Numbered from the stretch's first letter, positions 1-9,825 are shown. The stretch: DNA of 64,000 nt from Empedobacter stercoris (GCF_025244765.1 NZ_CP104209.1:1804501-1868500), one strand, 5' to 3'. Made by a program: numbers and translations. The notes: generated by a model from the sequence alone, not told the origin.

Positions 1-903
1 CGCTAAACGACGAATCACGACAAAGAAGAACATGAATAATGCAATTAAAATGACTACATTTTGTCCTGCTAATCCTCCTATTGAAAAGTCAAATAAATTA
101 ATTCCTCCAATTGCATTTAAGGGATCATTGAACGCATATCCTAAACCTAATAACGTCATTATAACGATTAAGATTTGATCTAAAATAGTAAAAGGATTTG
201 GTTTTTCACCTGGCTCATATTTTGGTGTTTCATCGTCAGCAGTAATTTGATTTCCAGTTTTTGATGGAACTTCACCTATATGTCCAAATAATGGTTTAGC
301 CAACCAGAATTGCAATGTTCCTAATAACATAAAGATTCCAGCTAATCCGAATCCCCAGTGCCATCCAACTTTTTCTGCTAAGAATCCACATAACATCATT
401 CCGAAGAATGCACCAGCGTTAACTCCCATATAGAAGATTGTGTAAGCACCATCTTTTTTCTCTGGGAAATCTTTATACATTTCTGATAATATTGATGTCA
501 TGTTTGGCTTAAAGAATCCTGTTCCAATTACCAAACATCCTAATCCTAAGTATAAAAATAATGGAGTGTCAAAGGCCATAAAAGCGTGACCTAACGTCAT
601 AATTATCGCCCCTACAACTACTGCCCATCGATAACCTATGTATTTATCGGCAATAATACCTCCAAAAATAGGCGTAATGTATAGTAACATTGCGTAGGTT
701 CCGTATAAAGCTGTTGCCTTTTCAATAGACCATTCCCAGCCTGGATTTAAACCAATAACTGCAGCTGTTAAAAACTGAATTAATAAAACGCGCATTCCGT
801 AGAATGAAAAACGCTCCCACATCTCTGTAAAGAAAAGCACGAACAAACCCGAAGGATGCCCAAGTACTTTTGAATCAAAGAAATTTTCCGATTTTGAACT
901 CAT
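1..903 (-). CDS. POT-family peptide:H+ symporter, C-terminus beyond the window
   Basis: Proton-coupled uptake of di/tripeptides across the inner membrane (POT/PTR2 branch of the major facilitator superfamily). The frame starts with ATG at 903 and stays open for 301 codons to the window edge, so the C-terminal part is missing. The proton-coupling ExxER motif is present in helix 1 (E27, E30, R31, within EMWERFSFYGMR), followed by the family block FFKPNMTS and YMGVNAGAFFGM. It lies 29 bp downstream of a second POT gene in the same direction, so the two are probably cotranscribed. Substrate preference cannot be read from sequence alone. Confidence 0.9.
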   Translation of the reverse strand, partial: MSSKSENFFDSKVLGHPSGLFVLFFTEMWERFSFYGMRVLLIQFLTAAVIGLNPGWEWSIEKATALYGTYAMLLYITPIFGGIIADKYIGYRWAVVVGAIIMTLGHAFMAFDTPLFLYLGLGCLVIGTGFFKPNMTSILSEMYKDFPEKKDGAYTIFYMGVNAGAFFGMMLCGFLAEKVGWHWGFGLAGIFMLLGTLQFWLAKPLFGHIGEVPSKTGNQITADDETPKYEPGEKPNPFTILDQILIVIMTLLGLGYAFNDPLNAIGGINLFDFSIGGLAGQNVVILIALFMFFFVVIRRLA

Positions 904-932
904 GTTTGTTTGTTAAAAGTATTTCTTAAAAG

Positions 933-2417
933 TTATTTTACGTCTTGCATTAATTTGCGAATTAATGGGGATAAAGCGATTACAATAATACCAGCTATTA
1001 ATGAATATAAAGCTAATTGTTGATAACCATCTGTATAAGCCATTAATTTATCCATTAATGAAGCATTTTCGTTTGGAGAAGACATTCCCGCTCCTAAAAT
1101 ACCAGCCAAATATTGTCCATAAGCAGAAGCTAAGAACCAAAGCCCCATCATCATTCCTCCTAAATGCTTAGGTGATAACTTTGTTACCATCGATAAACCA
1201 ATTGGAGAAAGACATAATTCTGCTATTGTTACAACGAAATACGCTAAAGCAAATATCTCTAATGAAGATAATCCGTTTTCATCTGCAAAGAATCTTAACG
1301 AATAGAAAATGTAATATGCACCTGCTAACATTAAGAACGCTAAACCAAATTTTACAACTGTATTTGGTTCAATTTTCTTTTTAGCCATCCATAACCAAAC
1401 TAATCCTAATAAAGGTGCAAAAATGATTACGTATAAAGAGTTTGCACTGTTATTTACAATATTTGGATCTAATGGAACTGAGAATAAAGTAGAATGTAAA
1501 TTTTTATTCGCAAACAAAGCTAAAGAACCTCCTGCTTGTTCGAAGATTGCAAAGAATAAAATAGAAAATGCAATCATAATAAAGGCTGCAATAAACTTAC
1601 TTTTATCTTTAGAATCTGGAATTTTATATAATTGGATTAAAAAATAAATGATTGCTAATGGTCCAACAATAAACATAAACATATCTGTATATGCCGTATT
1701 ATGAATCATAATAAAGATTAATGGAATACAAGCTATTGCACCTGCATAAACTGCAATTTCGCGAATTAATCGTTTTTTAGGATCCATTTTTATTAGAGGT
1801 GAATCACCAATTGGTCCTAATTCATTTCTAATAAATAGGAACAACACAACCCCAATAATCATCACAATACCTGCAGCTAAGAAAGCTAAGTTCCAGCTCA
1901 CTTGTTTTCCTAAATAAACACAAACAATACCTCCTAAAAAGGCACCAATGTTAATTCCCGAATAAAATAATCCAAAACCAGCATCACGACGTGGATCGCC
2001 TGGTTTATAAAGTTCTCCAACCATCGAAGAAATATTTGGTTTGAAGAATCCTGTTCCGATAATACTCAGTGTAATCCCGTAGTAAAAGAAATGATGAGGG
2101 TCTGCAGCAATTAATAAGTTTCCTGCAACCATAACCAATCCTCCAAAAACTAAAGACTTTTTGAAACCTAAAATTTTATCAGCAAAAATACCTCCTACAA
2201 ACGTAAACGCGTAAACAAAGGCTTGGATTGCGCCATATTTCAAATTCGATTCTGCATCTGTAAGTCCTAACATATCTACCATAAAAATGGCAAGAACTCC
2301 TCTCATTCCGTAAAAGCAAAAACGCTCCCACATTTCTACCATAAACAAATGCCAAAGCTGCTTTGGGTATTTTCCCTCAAAGTTTTGAATTTGATCCAAC
2401 GTTAATTTTTGACTCAT
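933..2417 (-). CDS. POT-family peptide:H+ symporter
   Basis: 494-residue inner-membrane transporter of the PTR2/POT family, about the usual length. ExxER motif at E28/E31/R32 in helix 1, FFKPNISSMVGELY near residue 125, and GINIGAFLGG in the following helix. Many hydrophobic segments fit 12-14 membrane helices. Start is the ATG at 2417. A terminator lies just upstream (2481-2508), so this gene begins its own transcript, which probably continues into the next POT gene. Expected to import short peptides such as those released by the dipeptidyl peptidase encoded upstream. Confidence 0.93.
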   Translation of the reverse strand: MSQKLTLDQIQNFEGKYPKQLWHLFMVEMWERFCFYGMRGVLAIFMVDMLGLTDAESNLKYGAIQAFVYAFTFVGGIFADKILGFKKSLVFGGLVMVAGNLLIAADPHHFFYYGITLSIIGTGFFKPNISSMVGELYKPGDPRRDAGFGLFYSGINIGAFLGGIVCVYLGKQVSWNLAFLAAGIVMIIGVVLFLFIRNELGPIGDSPLIKMDPKKRLIREIAVYAGAIACIPLIFIMIHNTAYTDMFMFIVGPLAIIYFLIQLYKIPDSKDKSKFIAAFIMIAFSILFFAIFEQAGGSLALFANKNLHSTLFSVPLDPNIVNNSANSLYVIIFAPLLGLVWLWMAKKKIEPNTVVKFGLAFLMLAGAYYIFYSLRFFADENGLSSLEIFALAYFVVTIAELCLSPIGLSMVTKLSPKHLGGMMMGLWFLASAYGQYLAGILGAGMSSPNENASLMDKLMAYTDGYQQLALYSLIAGIIVIALSPLIRKLMQDVK

Positions 2418-2480
2418 GATTTTTTAACTATGCACTAATATATCCTTTAGATTTTATTAGCAATCAACGAAAGTAAAAAA

Positions 2481-2508
2481 AACCTCTGACAAAGCAGAGG
2501 TTTTTTTT
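2481..2508 (-). terminator. Rho-independent terminator after the POT/DPP-IV operon
   Basis: Six-bp GC-rich stem CCTCTG/CAGAGG with a 6-nt loop, flanked by A8 and T8 tracts, so it could act on either strand. It follows the gene ending at 2536 and separates the two transporter transcription units. Confidence 0.85.
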
Positions 2509-2535
2509 ACTTATTCAATGATTTTTGTCAAATTA

Positions 2536-4122
2536 TTAATTTATTCCGTGCATCATTCGTTTTAAAACAGGATTTAATGCAATTAATATAATCGCAGTAA
2601 TCGCAGGGATAATTGCGAATATCATAAAGAAATAAGACATTGAATGTGTTTCTACAATCTGATCTATATACGATCCTAAGAAACCTCCAATAAAGTTTGC
2701 AATTGCAGATGCACAAAACCAAAAACCAAATAATAAGCCTAAGAATTTCTTTGGAGATAATTTTGATACATAAGACAATCCCACTGGAGATAAACATAAC
2801 TCTCCTGATGTATGGAAGAAATAGGCAATAATTAACCAAATCATACTTACAGAAGCTGTTTTTGCTCCTTGAGGTATTTCGCTTGCTCCATAAGCTAAAG
2901 CTGCAAACCCTACTCCAACTAAGAATAATCCTAATGCAAACTTAATTGGTCCTGAAGGATTCCACATTTTTTCCCAAAACTTACTAAATGATGAAGCTAA
3001 AGCAATAATAAAAAAGGAATTCAAGATTTGAAACCAAGAAGCCGCAACCTCTGTTTCTACAGAATTAAATTCTCTGAAAATTTTCCATAAACCTAATCCC
3101 CAAATAATTACAAATGAAACTGCGGTAAAAATAATGGTTAGAGGGTATTGTTTATAAATCTTTTTTGCAAGCGCATATAAAACAAGTGTTACAATTGCTA
3201 TCGGAACAACCGTCAAAATAGCATCAACCCATTTAAAAGTTGTTGCAGCATTTCCTTCTAAAACACGCTGTGTATAATCTTTCGCAAAAATAGACATTGA
3301 CCCTCCCGCTTGTTCAAAAGCTAAGAAGAATACAATACTTGCTAACATTAAAACAGCAACAACTATTAATCGATCTCTTACCACAGCAGCAGATGTCTGT
3401 ACTTCTGGCTCTTCTTCGTGATTTGCAATTTTTTTGTCATGAAAAGCTTTTACTTCTTTCGGAGATTCTCCAATTATACCAAAAATCTTTTCTCCAAAAT
3501 AAAACTGTAACATTCCAAAGAACATAAAAACTCCAGCTAATCCAAAACCATAATGCCAGCCTACTTTTTCACCGATATATCCACACAATAACATCCCTAA
3601 GAATGCACCAGCGTTAATACCCATGTAGAAAATTGTATAACCTGCATCTTTTTTAGCACTTGTATCAGGGTATAAATTTCCAACCATTGAAGAAATATTT
3701 GGCTTGAACATCCCATTACCCAGAATCATTAATCCTAACCCCAAATAGAAAAACCAAGGAGCTATTCCTTCAAAAGCCATTGATAAATGACCTAATGTCA
3801 TAATCAAAGCACCTATTAAAATTGCTTTTTTATAACCTGTAAATTTATCTGCAATGATTCCTCCTAATAAAGGTGTTAAATATACCAACCCTGTATAGGT
3901 TCCGTATAATTTCATAGCTTCGGCATTTGTCCATTCCCAACCTCCATCTGCAATTGTACTGATTAAGAATAATGTCAACAATGCACGCATTCCGTAATAA
4001 CTGAATCGTTCCCACATTTCTGTAAAGAACAATACAAATAATCCAGCAGGATGACCATTTACCATTTTATCGTCCATCCCCAAACTATGAAGATGTTTAA
4101 CTAAACTATTGTCTTGACTCAT
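2536..4122 (-). CDS. POT-family peptide:H+ symporter
   Basis: 528-residue POT transporter with ExxER at E35/E38/R39, a MFKPNISSMVGNLY block near residue 135 and YMGINAGAFLGML after it. It is longer than its neighbour because of a charged cytoplasmic loop around residues 215-245 (EEEPEVQTS). It begins 26 bp after the dipeptidyl peptidase gene in the same direction, so peptide cleavage and uptake are probably cotranscribed. The N-terminal third resembles the partial POT gene at the window edge more than the one between them, suggesting local duplication (by-eye inference). Confidence 0.93.
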   Translation of the reverse strand: MSQDNSLVKHLHSLGMDDKMVNGHPAGLFVLFFTEMWERFSYYGMRALLTLFLISTIADGGWEWTNAEAMKLYGTYTGLVYLTPLLGGIIADKFTGYKKAILIGALIMTLGHLSMAFEGIAPWFFYLGLGLMILGNGMFKPNISSMVGNLYPDTSAKKDAGYTIFYMGINAGAFLGMLLCGYIGEKVGWHYGFGLAGVFMFFGMLQFYFGEKIFGIIGESPKEVKAFHDKKIANHEEEPEVQTSAAVVRDRLIVVAVLMLASIVFFLAFEQAGGSMSIFAKDYTQRVLEGNAATTFKWVDAILTVVPIAIVTLVLYALAKKIYKQYPLTIIFTAVSFVIIWGLGLWKIFREFNSVETEVAASWFQILNSFFIIALASSFSKFWEKMWNPSGPIKFALGLFLVGVGFAALAYGASEIPQGAKTASVSMIWLIIAYFFHTSGELCLSPVGLSYVSKLSPKKFLGLLFGFWFCASAIANFIGGFLGSYIDQIVETHSMSYFFMIFAIIPAITAIILIALNPVLKRMMHGIN

Positions 4123-4148
4123 ATTTCTTGTGTTAAATTTTTAGAAAG

Positions 4149-6308
4149 TTATAAATTCTTTTTAATAAAATTTGTCATCTTACGGTAAAGCTGTACACGT
4201 GTATTTCCACCATAAATTCCATGGTCCTTATCGGTATAGATTGCCATATCAAAATCTTTATTTGCTTGTACCAACGCTTCCGATAATTCGTATGTGTTTT
4301 GTGCATGTACATTATCATCTGCAGATCCAGAAATCAACAAGAAGTTACCTTTCAAATCATTTGCATAATTAATAGGTGAATTGTCATCATATCCAGATGC
4401 ATTTTCTTGTGGTGTACGCATAAAACGCTCCGTATAAACCGTGTCATAATAACGCCAATTGGTAACAGGTGCTACTGCAATCGCCGCTTTGAACACATCA
4501 TTTCCTTTAAACAAAACATTAGATGCCATAAATCCTCCGTAAGACCAACCCCAAATTCCGATTCGTGAATTATCAACATAAGGTAATTTCCCAATTTCTT
4601 TTGCTGCTGCAATCTGATCTTCTACCTCATATTTACCCAATTGTAAATACGTTTGTTTTTTGAATGCTTCTCCTTTATAACCTGTTCCACGTCCATCAAC
4701 ACAGAAAACAATATACCCTTCTTGTGCCAACATCATGTGCCAATAATCGTTTGAATTGAAGTACGAATTGTTGACATTCTGAGAACCTGGACCAGAATAT
4801 TGATACATCAACACAGGATATTTTTTGTTTGCATCAAAGTCTTTTGGTTTTATCACATACGCGTTCAATTCGTTTCCTGCAGCAGTTTTCAAAACAAATA
4901 ATTCTTTTGTCCCGATATTATCTGCATTCAATTTTTCTTTTACAGATGTATTGTCAACGATAACTCCTAAGTCTTTGCCTGATTTAGAATCTACTAAACT
5001 AATTGTTCTTGGCGTAGTGATAGAGGAAAAAGTATTAATGAAATACGTAAAATTCTTACTAAAAGCAGCCGAATTTGTCCCATTATTCTTCGTTAACATC
5101 GTTGTTTTCTTACCATCTAAACTAACCGAAGAAATTTGTCTTTCTGTCGAAATACGTTTCCCGTTATTAGAATTTGATTGATAATAAAGCGTTTTGTTTG
5201 CCGGATTATACCCATAATAATTCGTTACTTCCCACTCGCCTTTTGTAATTTGATTGATTAACTTTCCGTTATCGGCATAATGGTAAATATGATTATTTCC
5301 ATCGCGCTCAGAAGTCCATAAGAACGAATTATCCGCTAAAAACTCTACAGTTAAGTTATCTGTCTCAATCCACGCTTTATTTGTTTCAGTAAATAATTTA
5401 TTTACTTTTTTCGTGTTGATATCATAAAACGAAACATCTACATTATTTTGATGACGGTTAGACGTTACAACCGTTAATAAATTCGCTTTTGAAGAGAACT
5501 TAATTTTAGGAATGTAATAATTCTGAACTCCGTCTAAATTAACATTTGCAGTTGAGTTATTCTTCGTATCAAAAACATGTAACGAAACTTCCGAATTATC
5601 TTGCCCTGCCTTTGGATATTTGTAACGTAATTCTTGTGGATAAAGATTGTTGTGATAAATCGGAATATTAATTTCTTTGACTTTCGATTCGTCAAAACGA
5701 ACATAAGCCAAAGACGTTCCATCAGCATTCCAATCAAAATTTCTTACGAAACCAAACTCTTCTTCATAAACCCAATCGTTGATCCCGTTGATAATATTAT
5801 TCTTTTTACCATCAGTGGTAACTTGCGTTACTTTATTTGTTTTAAGATCCTGAATGTATAAATTATTTTCAAAAGCAAAAGCTACTTTAGATGCATCTGG
5901 CGAAAACAAAGGTTCTTGAATTTTCTTCCCATCAAAAACAACTACTTTCGATTTCGTTTGTGTATCATATACTTCAAATTTTGCTGTAAATGAATGGCGA
6001 TAAATCCCTTTCGTTTCTGTTTGCAATAATACATAGCGCTCATCCGAACTAAATTCATATCCCTCAAACTTACCTGGCACAACTACAACGTCAGAAGATT
6101 GTCCCTTTTTCAATGTCGATTCGTACGAACGTTTTACCAATCCGTCTTTTGTCAGAATAGTATAATTTTCTCCATCATTCAATGAATTAACACCAAATAA
6201 TGAGCTTTCGCGGTATTTACCTCCATAAATTCCTTCGAGCGTAATTTGCTGTGCATACGAATACGCACCCATCGCTAAGACCGCTAAACTTAAAATAAAT
6301 TTCTTCAT
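4149..6308 (-). CDS. Secreted dipeptidyl peptidase IV family serine peptidase (S9B)
   Basis: Removes N-terminal X-Pro/X-Ala dipeptides from peptides, in the periplasm or at the cell surface. The 719-residue form starting with ATG at 6308 has a clean signal peptide (MKKF, hydrophobic stretch, cleavage near SYAQ-Q). An upstream in-frame start at 6389 would bury this signal and is rejected. A long beta-propeller region fills the N-terminal two thirds. The hydrolase domain has the nucleophile in GWSYGGF (near residue 588), an Asp in SADDNVH (near 665) and a His in DKDHGIYGG (near 694). The DW.YEEEF segment resembles the Glu motif that binds substrate N-termini in DPP4. Probably an operon with the POT gene 26 bp downstream. 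Confidence 0.93.
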   Translation of the reverse strand: MKKFILSLAVLAMGAYSYAQQITLEGIYGGKYRESSLFGVNSLNDGENYTILTKDGLVKRSYESTLKKGQSSDVVVVPGKFEGYEFSSDERYVLLQTETKGIYRHSFTAKFEVYDTQTKSKVVVFDGKKIQEPLFSPDASKVAFAFENNLYIQDLKTNKVTQVTTDGKKNNIINGINDWVYEEEFGFVRNFDWNADGTSLAYVRFDESKVKEINIPIYHNNLYPQELRYKYPKAGQDNSEVSLHVFDTKNNSTANVNLDGVQNYYIPKIKFSSKANLLTVVTSNRHQNNVDVSFYDINTKKVNKLFTETNKAWIETDNLTVEFLADNSFLWTSERDGNNHIYHYADNGKLINQITKGEWEVTNYYGYNPANKTLYYQSNSNNGKRISTERQISSVSLDGKKTTMLTKNNGTNSAAFSKNFTYFINTFSSITTPRTISLVDSKSGKDLGVIVDNTSVKEKLNADNIGTKELFVLKTAAGNELNAYVIKPKDFDANKKYPVLMYQYSGPGSQNVNNSYFNSNDYWHMMLAQEGYIVFCVDGRGTGYKGEAFKKQTYLQLGKYEVEDQIAAAKEIGKLPYVDNSRIGIWGWSYGGFMASNVLFKGNDVFKAAIAVAPVTNWRYYDTVYTERFMRTPQENASGYDDNSPINYANDLKGNFLLISGSADDNVHAQNTYELSEALVQANKDFDMAIYTDKDHGIYGGNTRVQLYRKMTNFIKKNL

Positions 6309-7106
6309 AGTTTTCTTAAAATGTGAGTTCAAACTATCAAATATAAACAATTCTATTTTTTCTAAAAGCACATTTTTTCGATAATCCATTATAATTATCG
6401 TTTCAAAAAAATATATAAAGCTACTTTACACTTTGGATAATGAACAACTCACAAGATTCTTTGCGGTGTTTTAAAGCTTTTTGTATTCCAAATCCACTTA
6501 TTTTATCTCTAAAAAGTTATAATATAACAAATTAAACCACACAAATTACAATTCAATTCATTTCTGTCCATATTTGTCCACTTTTGTCAATCAATTTTCA
6601 AAACAATAAGTGCTTTAAGTAAAAATAAAACACCTCCTATCCCTCTGTTTATCAGAGCTAACGAAGATATATGTTTTGAGTTGATTTTGAGCTTGTTCGA
6701 CCTTTGTTCGAGGATGCTTCGAGAACTCTTCGGAAAAATGGGCTTTTAGTCGAAGGATAGTTGAACAAGACTCGAACATAACACGAATAATTCTTATGAT
6801 TTTGGGTAACGAAAAGATAAATTTCGAATATTTTATCTAAAAAACGACACTACAAAAAGAAGTTATTTATAGTAAAAAAAAATAGAATGTATAATATTTT
6901 TGTCCGATTTGGATATGCCGTTTCAACGGCAAAAAGCACCTTACAGAGTAGTTTTAGACATAAAATCATTTATTCAAAACGGCACTTATTAAAAGTCAAT
7001 GTTTTGACTTAAAAACTTTTAGTGTATAATATCGATTATGATAAGTAGATTATTTTCATTGAAAAATTCATTTTTTCTAATCGATGTCTAACATACTTAT
7101 ATTATA
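6309..7106. other. Long intergenic region, no gene supported
   Basis: About 800 bp of AT-rich DNA without a convincing reading frame. It should carry the dipeptidyl peptidase promoter on its left side. It contains a TCGA-rich imperfect palindrome (6692-6778) and a small hairpin TGCCGTT/AACGGCA at 6915-6930 that lacks a T tract on the expected side. Together with the decayed toxin gene next door it looks like a patch of accessory-DNA erosion. Confidence 0.5.
6692..6778. repeat. TCGA-rich imperfect inverted repeat
   Basis: The left half carries four spaced TTCGA/TTCGG words and the right half carries TCGAA/TTGAA words. The clearest arms are TGTTCGAG (6705-6712) with CTCGAACA (6771-6778), and CTTGTTC (6692-6698) with GAACAAG (6763-6769). 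Function unknown; possibly a mobile-element end or a regulatory palindrome. Confidence 0.4.
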
Positions 7107-7619
7107 TTACAAGTCCTTAAGATTATTTTTAATATTTATTCTTCCAAAAAAAAGAAGAGATAAATATTGTAAAATAGATAAGTCTAAACAAATTTCATTC
7201 ATTATAAGTGTATTATTTATACTTGTCATGTTTTCATAATGTTGTCCCATTATTTTAAAACTAGTCATATTATTTTTATCTACTAAATATATAACATTAT
7301 AAGAACCTGTAATACTTACCTCCTGCATACGTATTTTACCTATAAATTTGTCCAAGTCTAAAGACTTGCCAAAAGGGTGAAATATATTATAATATTTCAA
7401 CGTGTCTTTTTTTAAAATTATCCATTTTATATGTTTTAAAAAATTTACTAGAAAGTATAGAATAATAATAAGAAACAGTATAATTAATATATTGATTATA
7501 CTGAAATTATTATAAATATATCTCAATCCTTTTAACACCATAAACACTCCTATTATAAAAAACAATAAAGAGAATATTCCCCAAAATATCGTGTCTTTTT
7601 TAAATTTACTTATTATCAT
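7107..7619 (-). CDS. Hypothetical membrane protein, possible orphan immunity protein
   Basis: 170 residues. Two hydrophobic segments (about residues 10-35 and 42-62) are followed by a small soluble domain with a beta-rich look, like PH-type domains of small membrane proteins. The ATG at 7619 is preferred over an in-frame TTG at 7634 that would overlap the preceding stop. It starts 1 nt after the stop codon of the decayed toxin-like gene, the usual position of an immunity gene. The AT content is extreme even for this genome, which also fits an immunity cassette. No family was recognised; the immunity role is inferred from position. Confidence 0.6.
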   Translation of the reverse strand: MIISKFKKDTIFWGIFSLLFFIIGVFMVLKGLRYIYNNFSIINILIILFLIIILYFLVNFLKHIKWIILKKDTLKYYNIFHPFGKSLDLDKFIGKIRMQEVSITGSYNVIYLVDKNNMTSFKIMGQHYENMTSINNTLIMNEICLDLSILQYLSLLFFGRINIKNNLKDL

Positions 7620-7620
7620 T

Positions 7621-8127
7621 TTAATACAAATCAATTGTTAAATTCTGTCCTAATTCACTTTGGTTGATCATGTCTCCAAGTCCTAAGGTTCCATTACCTA
7701 TAATATAATTAACCCCCATTGTACCATAATCAGCCACAAACCATACTCCTGCAACTATAGATCCTACCCCGTCCTTTATCAGAGTCTGAAGAACCTCCTA
7801 ATAAAAGTCCCCATCTTGTGTAGAAACAGCCGTATAAAGAAAATCATTTCCTGAACCTCCTAACGATTTAATCCATTCTTGTTTTCCATTTTCATCTAAT
7901 TTTGAAATAAAATAATCCAATCCTTCTTTTGATGAACTTTCAGTATGCTTAGAAAAATTAGCCCCTGAACTTCCTAAAAGAATAAAACCGTAATCTGGTG
8001 TTGAAATAGCATTATATAAATACTCTGCTTGTTCTCCTCCAATCGTTTTTTCCCACAAAACATCCTGCTGAGCAGAAAGTGTAAGCATAGAAAATAGGGA
8101 GAAAAAAGAAAGTAAAGTTTTTCTCAT
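7621..8127 (-). pseudogene. Remnant of a large Rhs/polymorphic-toxin-like secreted protein
   Basis: Positions 8127-7798 encode an intact N-terminus: signal peptide MRKTLLSFFSLFSMLTLSAQ, then two repeats of the type KTIGGEQAEYLYNAISTPDYG.ILLGSS and KSLGGSGNDFLYTAVSTQDG, as in long secreted flavobacterial proteins. The frame then stops at 7798, but reading continues in another frame as LLLGGSSDSDKG, as expected if one G was lost in the run near 7803-7806. After GACGGGG the sequence switches to a third frame encoding a glycine-rich hydrophobic tail (VGSIVAGVWFVADYGTMG) that ends at 7621. The middle of the gene, normally thousands of bp, is missing. So there is one frameshift and one large internal deletion. 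The Rhs/toxin identity of the tail is inference. Confidence 0.72.
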
Positions 8128-8454
8128 ATTATTAAGTGTTAATCATTTAAATATATAAAAAATAATTAACACTATTACATATAAACAATATTTATCCAAA
8201 TAAATCAATCTTACTAAAATTTTATAACACCTTTTATGTCAAGTAAAAGATGTTTTAACGTGTTTAAAAATATCAATCTTATTTCGTAGCTATTTGCCTT
8301 CAAAAAAAGGATTGAATCCACACAACAAGCCTCTATTTATTGCACTCCCTTAATTTGCTATTCTACTAAATCGTTAAAAATTAATGAAAAAACACAACAA
8401 GTAGAGTTTAACATTCAAAACGTTTGTATTTTTGTCTTATAAAATATATCCAAT
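8128..8454. other. Divergent intergenic region
   Basis: AT-rich spacer between the decayed toxin gene and the HMG-CoA reductase gene. The only signal seen is TATTTTTG at 8427-8434, matching the Bacteroidota -7 box TAnnTTTG about 20 nt upstream of the reductase start. No good -33 box was found at the usual distance. Confidence 0.5.
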
Positions 8455-9810
8455 ATGAAGCATCAAGCAGTAGAAGGTTTTTCGAAATTATCGAAAGAAG
8501 GAAAAATTGAATGGGTTGTAAATGAATATTTGAATGGCGATGAAAAAGCAATTCAAATCATGAAACAATATTGGAATGATGATGCAGATTTACAAAAACT
8601 GCACGACGAGTTTTCAGAAAATACAGTTTCTAATTTCTATATGCCGTTTGGTTTAGCACCAAACTTTTTAATCAACGACGAATTATATGCCATTCCTATG
8701 GCTGTTGAAGAGTCGTCTGTTGTTGCTGCAGCTTCTAAGGCTGCAAAGTTTTGGCAAACACGTGGTGGTTTCAAAACAACTATTTTATCGACAACAAAGT
8801 TGGGGCACGTGCATTTTATGTACGAAGGTGATAAAGAAAAGTTGAGAAATGCTTTCGAATCGACTATCAAACTACAATTAATCGAAACTACAAATGATAT
8901 TACCAAAAATATGCGTGCACGCGGTGGTGGAATTTTGGATTTAGAATTAATTGATAAAACTGCTGATCTAGCAAACTACTATCAAATAAAAGCCTCTTTC
9001 GAAACAATGGATTCGATGGGTGCCAACTTCATCAATTCATGTTTAGAGCAATTTGCAAAAACATTACGCAACGAAATCGAAGCTGATACAACTTTTACAG
9101 CTGATGAAAAAGATTCTGTTCAAATCGTGATGTGCATTTTATCAAATTATACACCCGATTGTATTGTTCGTGCAGAAGTTTCTTGTCCAGTAGAACAATT
9201 AGCAGAAGGAAATGTAACGGCAGAAGAGTTTGTGGAAAAGTTTTCGCGTGCTGTACGAATTGCAGAAATTGAACCTTATCGTGCTACTACACACAACAAA
9301 GGAATTATGAACGGTATTGATGCGGTTGTAATTGCTACGGGTAACGATTTTCGAGCAGTAGAAGCTTGTGCACATACCTATGCTGCAAAAGATGGTCAAT
9401 ATTCTTCGTTAACGCATTGCGAAGTAATAGATGGTATTTTCCGTTTTTGGATAGATTTACCAACTGCACTTGGTACAATTGGTGGATTGACAGCTTTACA
9501 TCCATTGGTAAAATTAGCGTTAGGAATTCTTGGAAAACCAAATGCAAAAGAGTTAATGGGATTTGTTGCTGTTGCTGGTTTAGCACAAAACTTTGGTGCA
9601 TTACGTTCGTTGGTTACAACAGGAATTCAGAAAGGTCACATGAAAATGCACTTGATGAATATTTTAAACCAATTGGAAGCAACAGATGAAGAAAAGAACT
9701 ATTTTGTGAATTATTTTAAAGATAAAACAGTTACGCATCACAATGTTATCGATGAATTTTGCAAATTACGTGGTGTAAAAAATGTAGAAGAGATCAAAAA
9801 AGAAAAATAA
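8455..9810 (+). CDS. mvaA: Hydroxymethylglutaryl-CoA reductase, class II
   Basis: Interconverts HMG-CoA and mevalonate, the committed step of the mevalonate route to isoprenoids used by some Flavobacteriia. 451 residues, close to bacterial class II enzymes. The substrate motif AVEESSVVAAASKAA lies near residues 84-98 with the catalytic Glu at about 86. NKGIMNG carries the catalytic Lys at about 282, and TGNDFRAVEA the catalytic Asp. GTIGGLTALHP and GHMKMH near the C-terminus hold the cofactor loop and the mobile His region. It is first of four closely packed genes on this strand, although the others have no evident link to isoprenoids. Class II enzymes can also run in the degradative direction; direction is inferred from the lineage. 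Confidence 0.93.
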   Translation: MKHQAVEGFSKLSKEGKIEWVVNEYLNGDEKAIQIMKQYWNDDADLQKLHDEFSENTVSNFYMPFGLAPNFLINDELYAIPMAVEESSVVAAASKAAKFWQTRGGFKTTILSTTKLGHVHFMYEGDKEKLRNAFESTIKLQLIETTNDITKNMRARGGGILDLELIDKTADLANYYQIKASFETMDSMGANFINSCLEQFAKTLRNEIEADTTFTADEKDSVQIVMCILSNYTPDCIVRAEVSCPVEQLAEGNVTAEEFVEKFSRAVRIAEIEPYRATTHNKGIMNGIDAVVIATGNDFRAVEACAHTYAAKDGQYSSLTHCEVIDGIFRFWIDLPTALGTIGGLTALHPLVKLALGILGKPNAKELMGFVAVAGLAQNFGALRSLVTTGIQKGHMKMHLMNILNQLEATDEEKNYFVNYFKDKTVTHHNVIDEFCKLRGVKNVEEIKKEK

Positions 9811-9825
9811 TTTAATAAAATACAA

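Noticed and set aside
6309-6389. N-terminal extension of the dipeptidyl peptidase frame
   Set aside because: It precedes a clear signal peptide starting at 6308; export would fail with the longer form.
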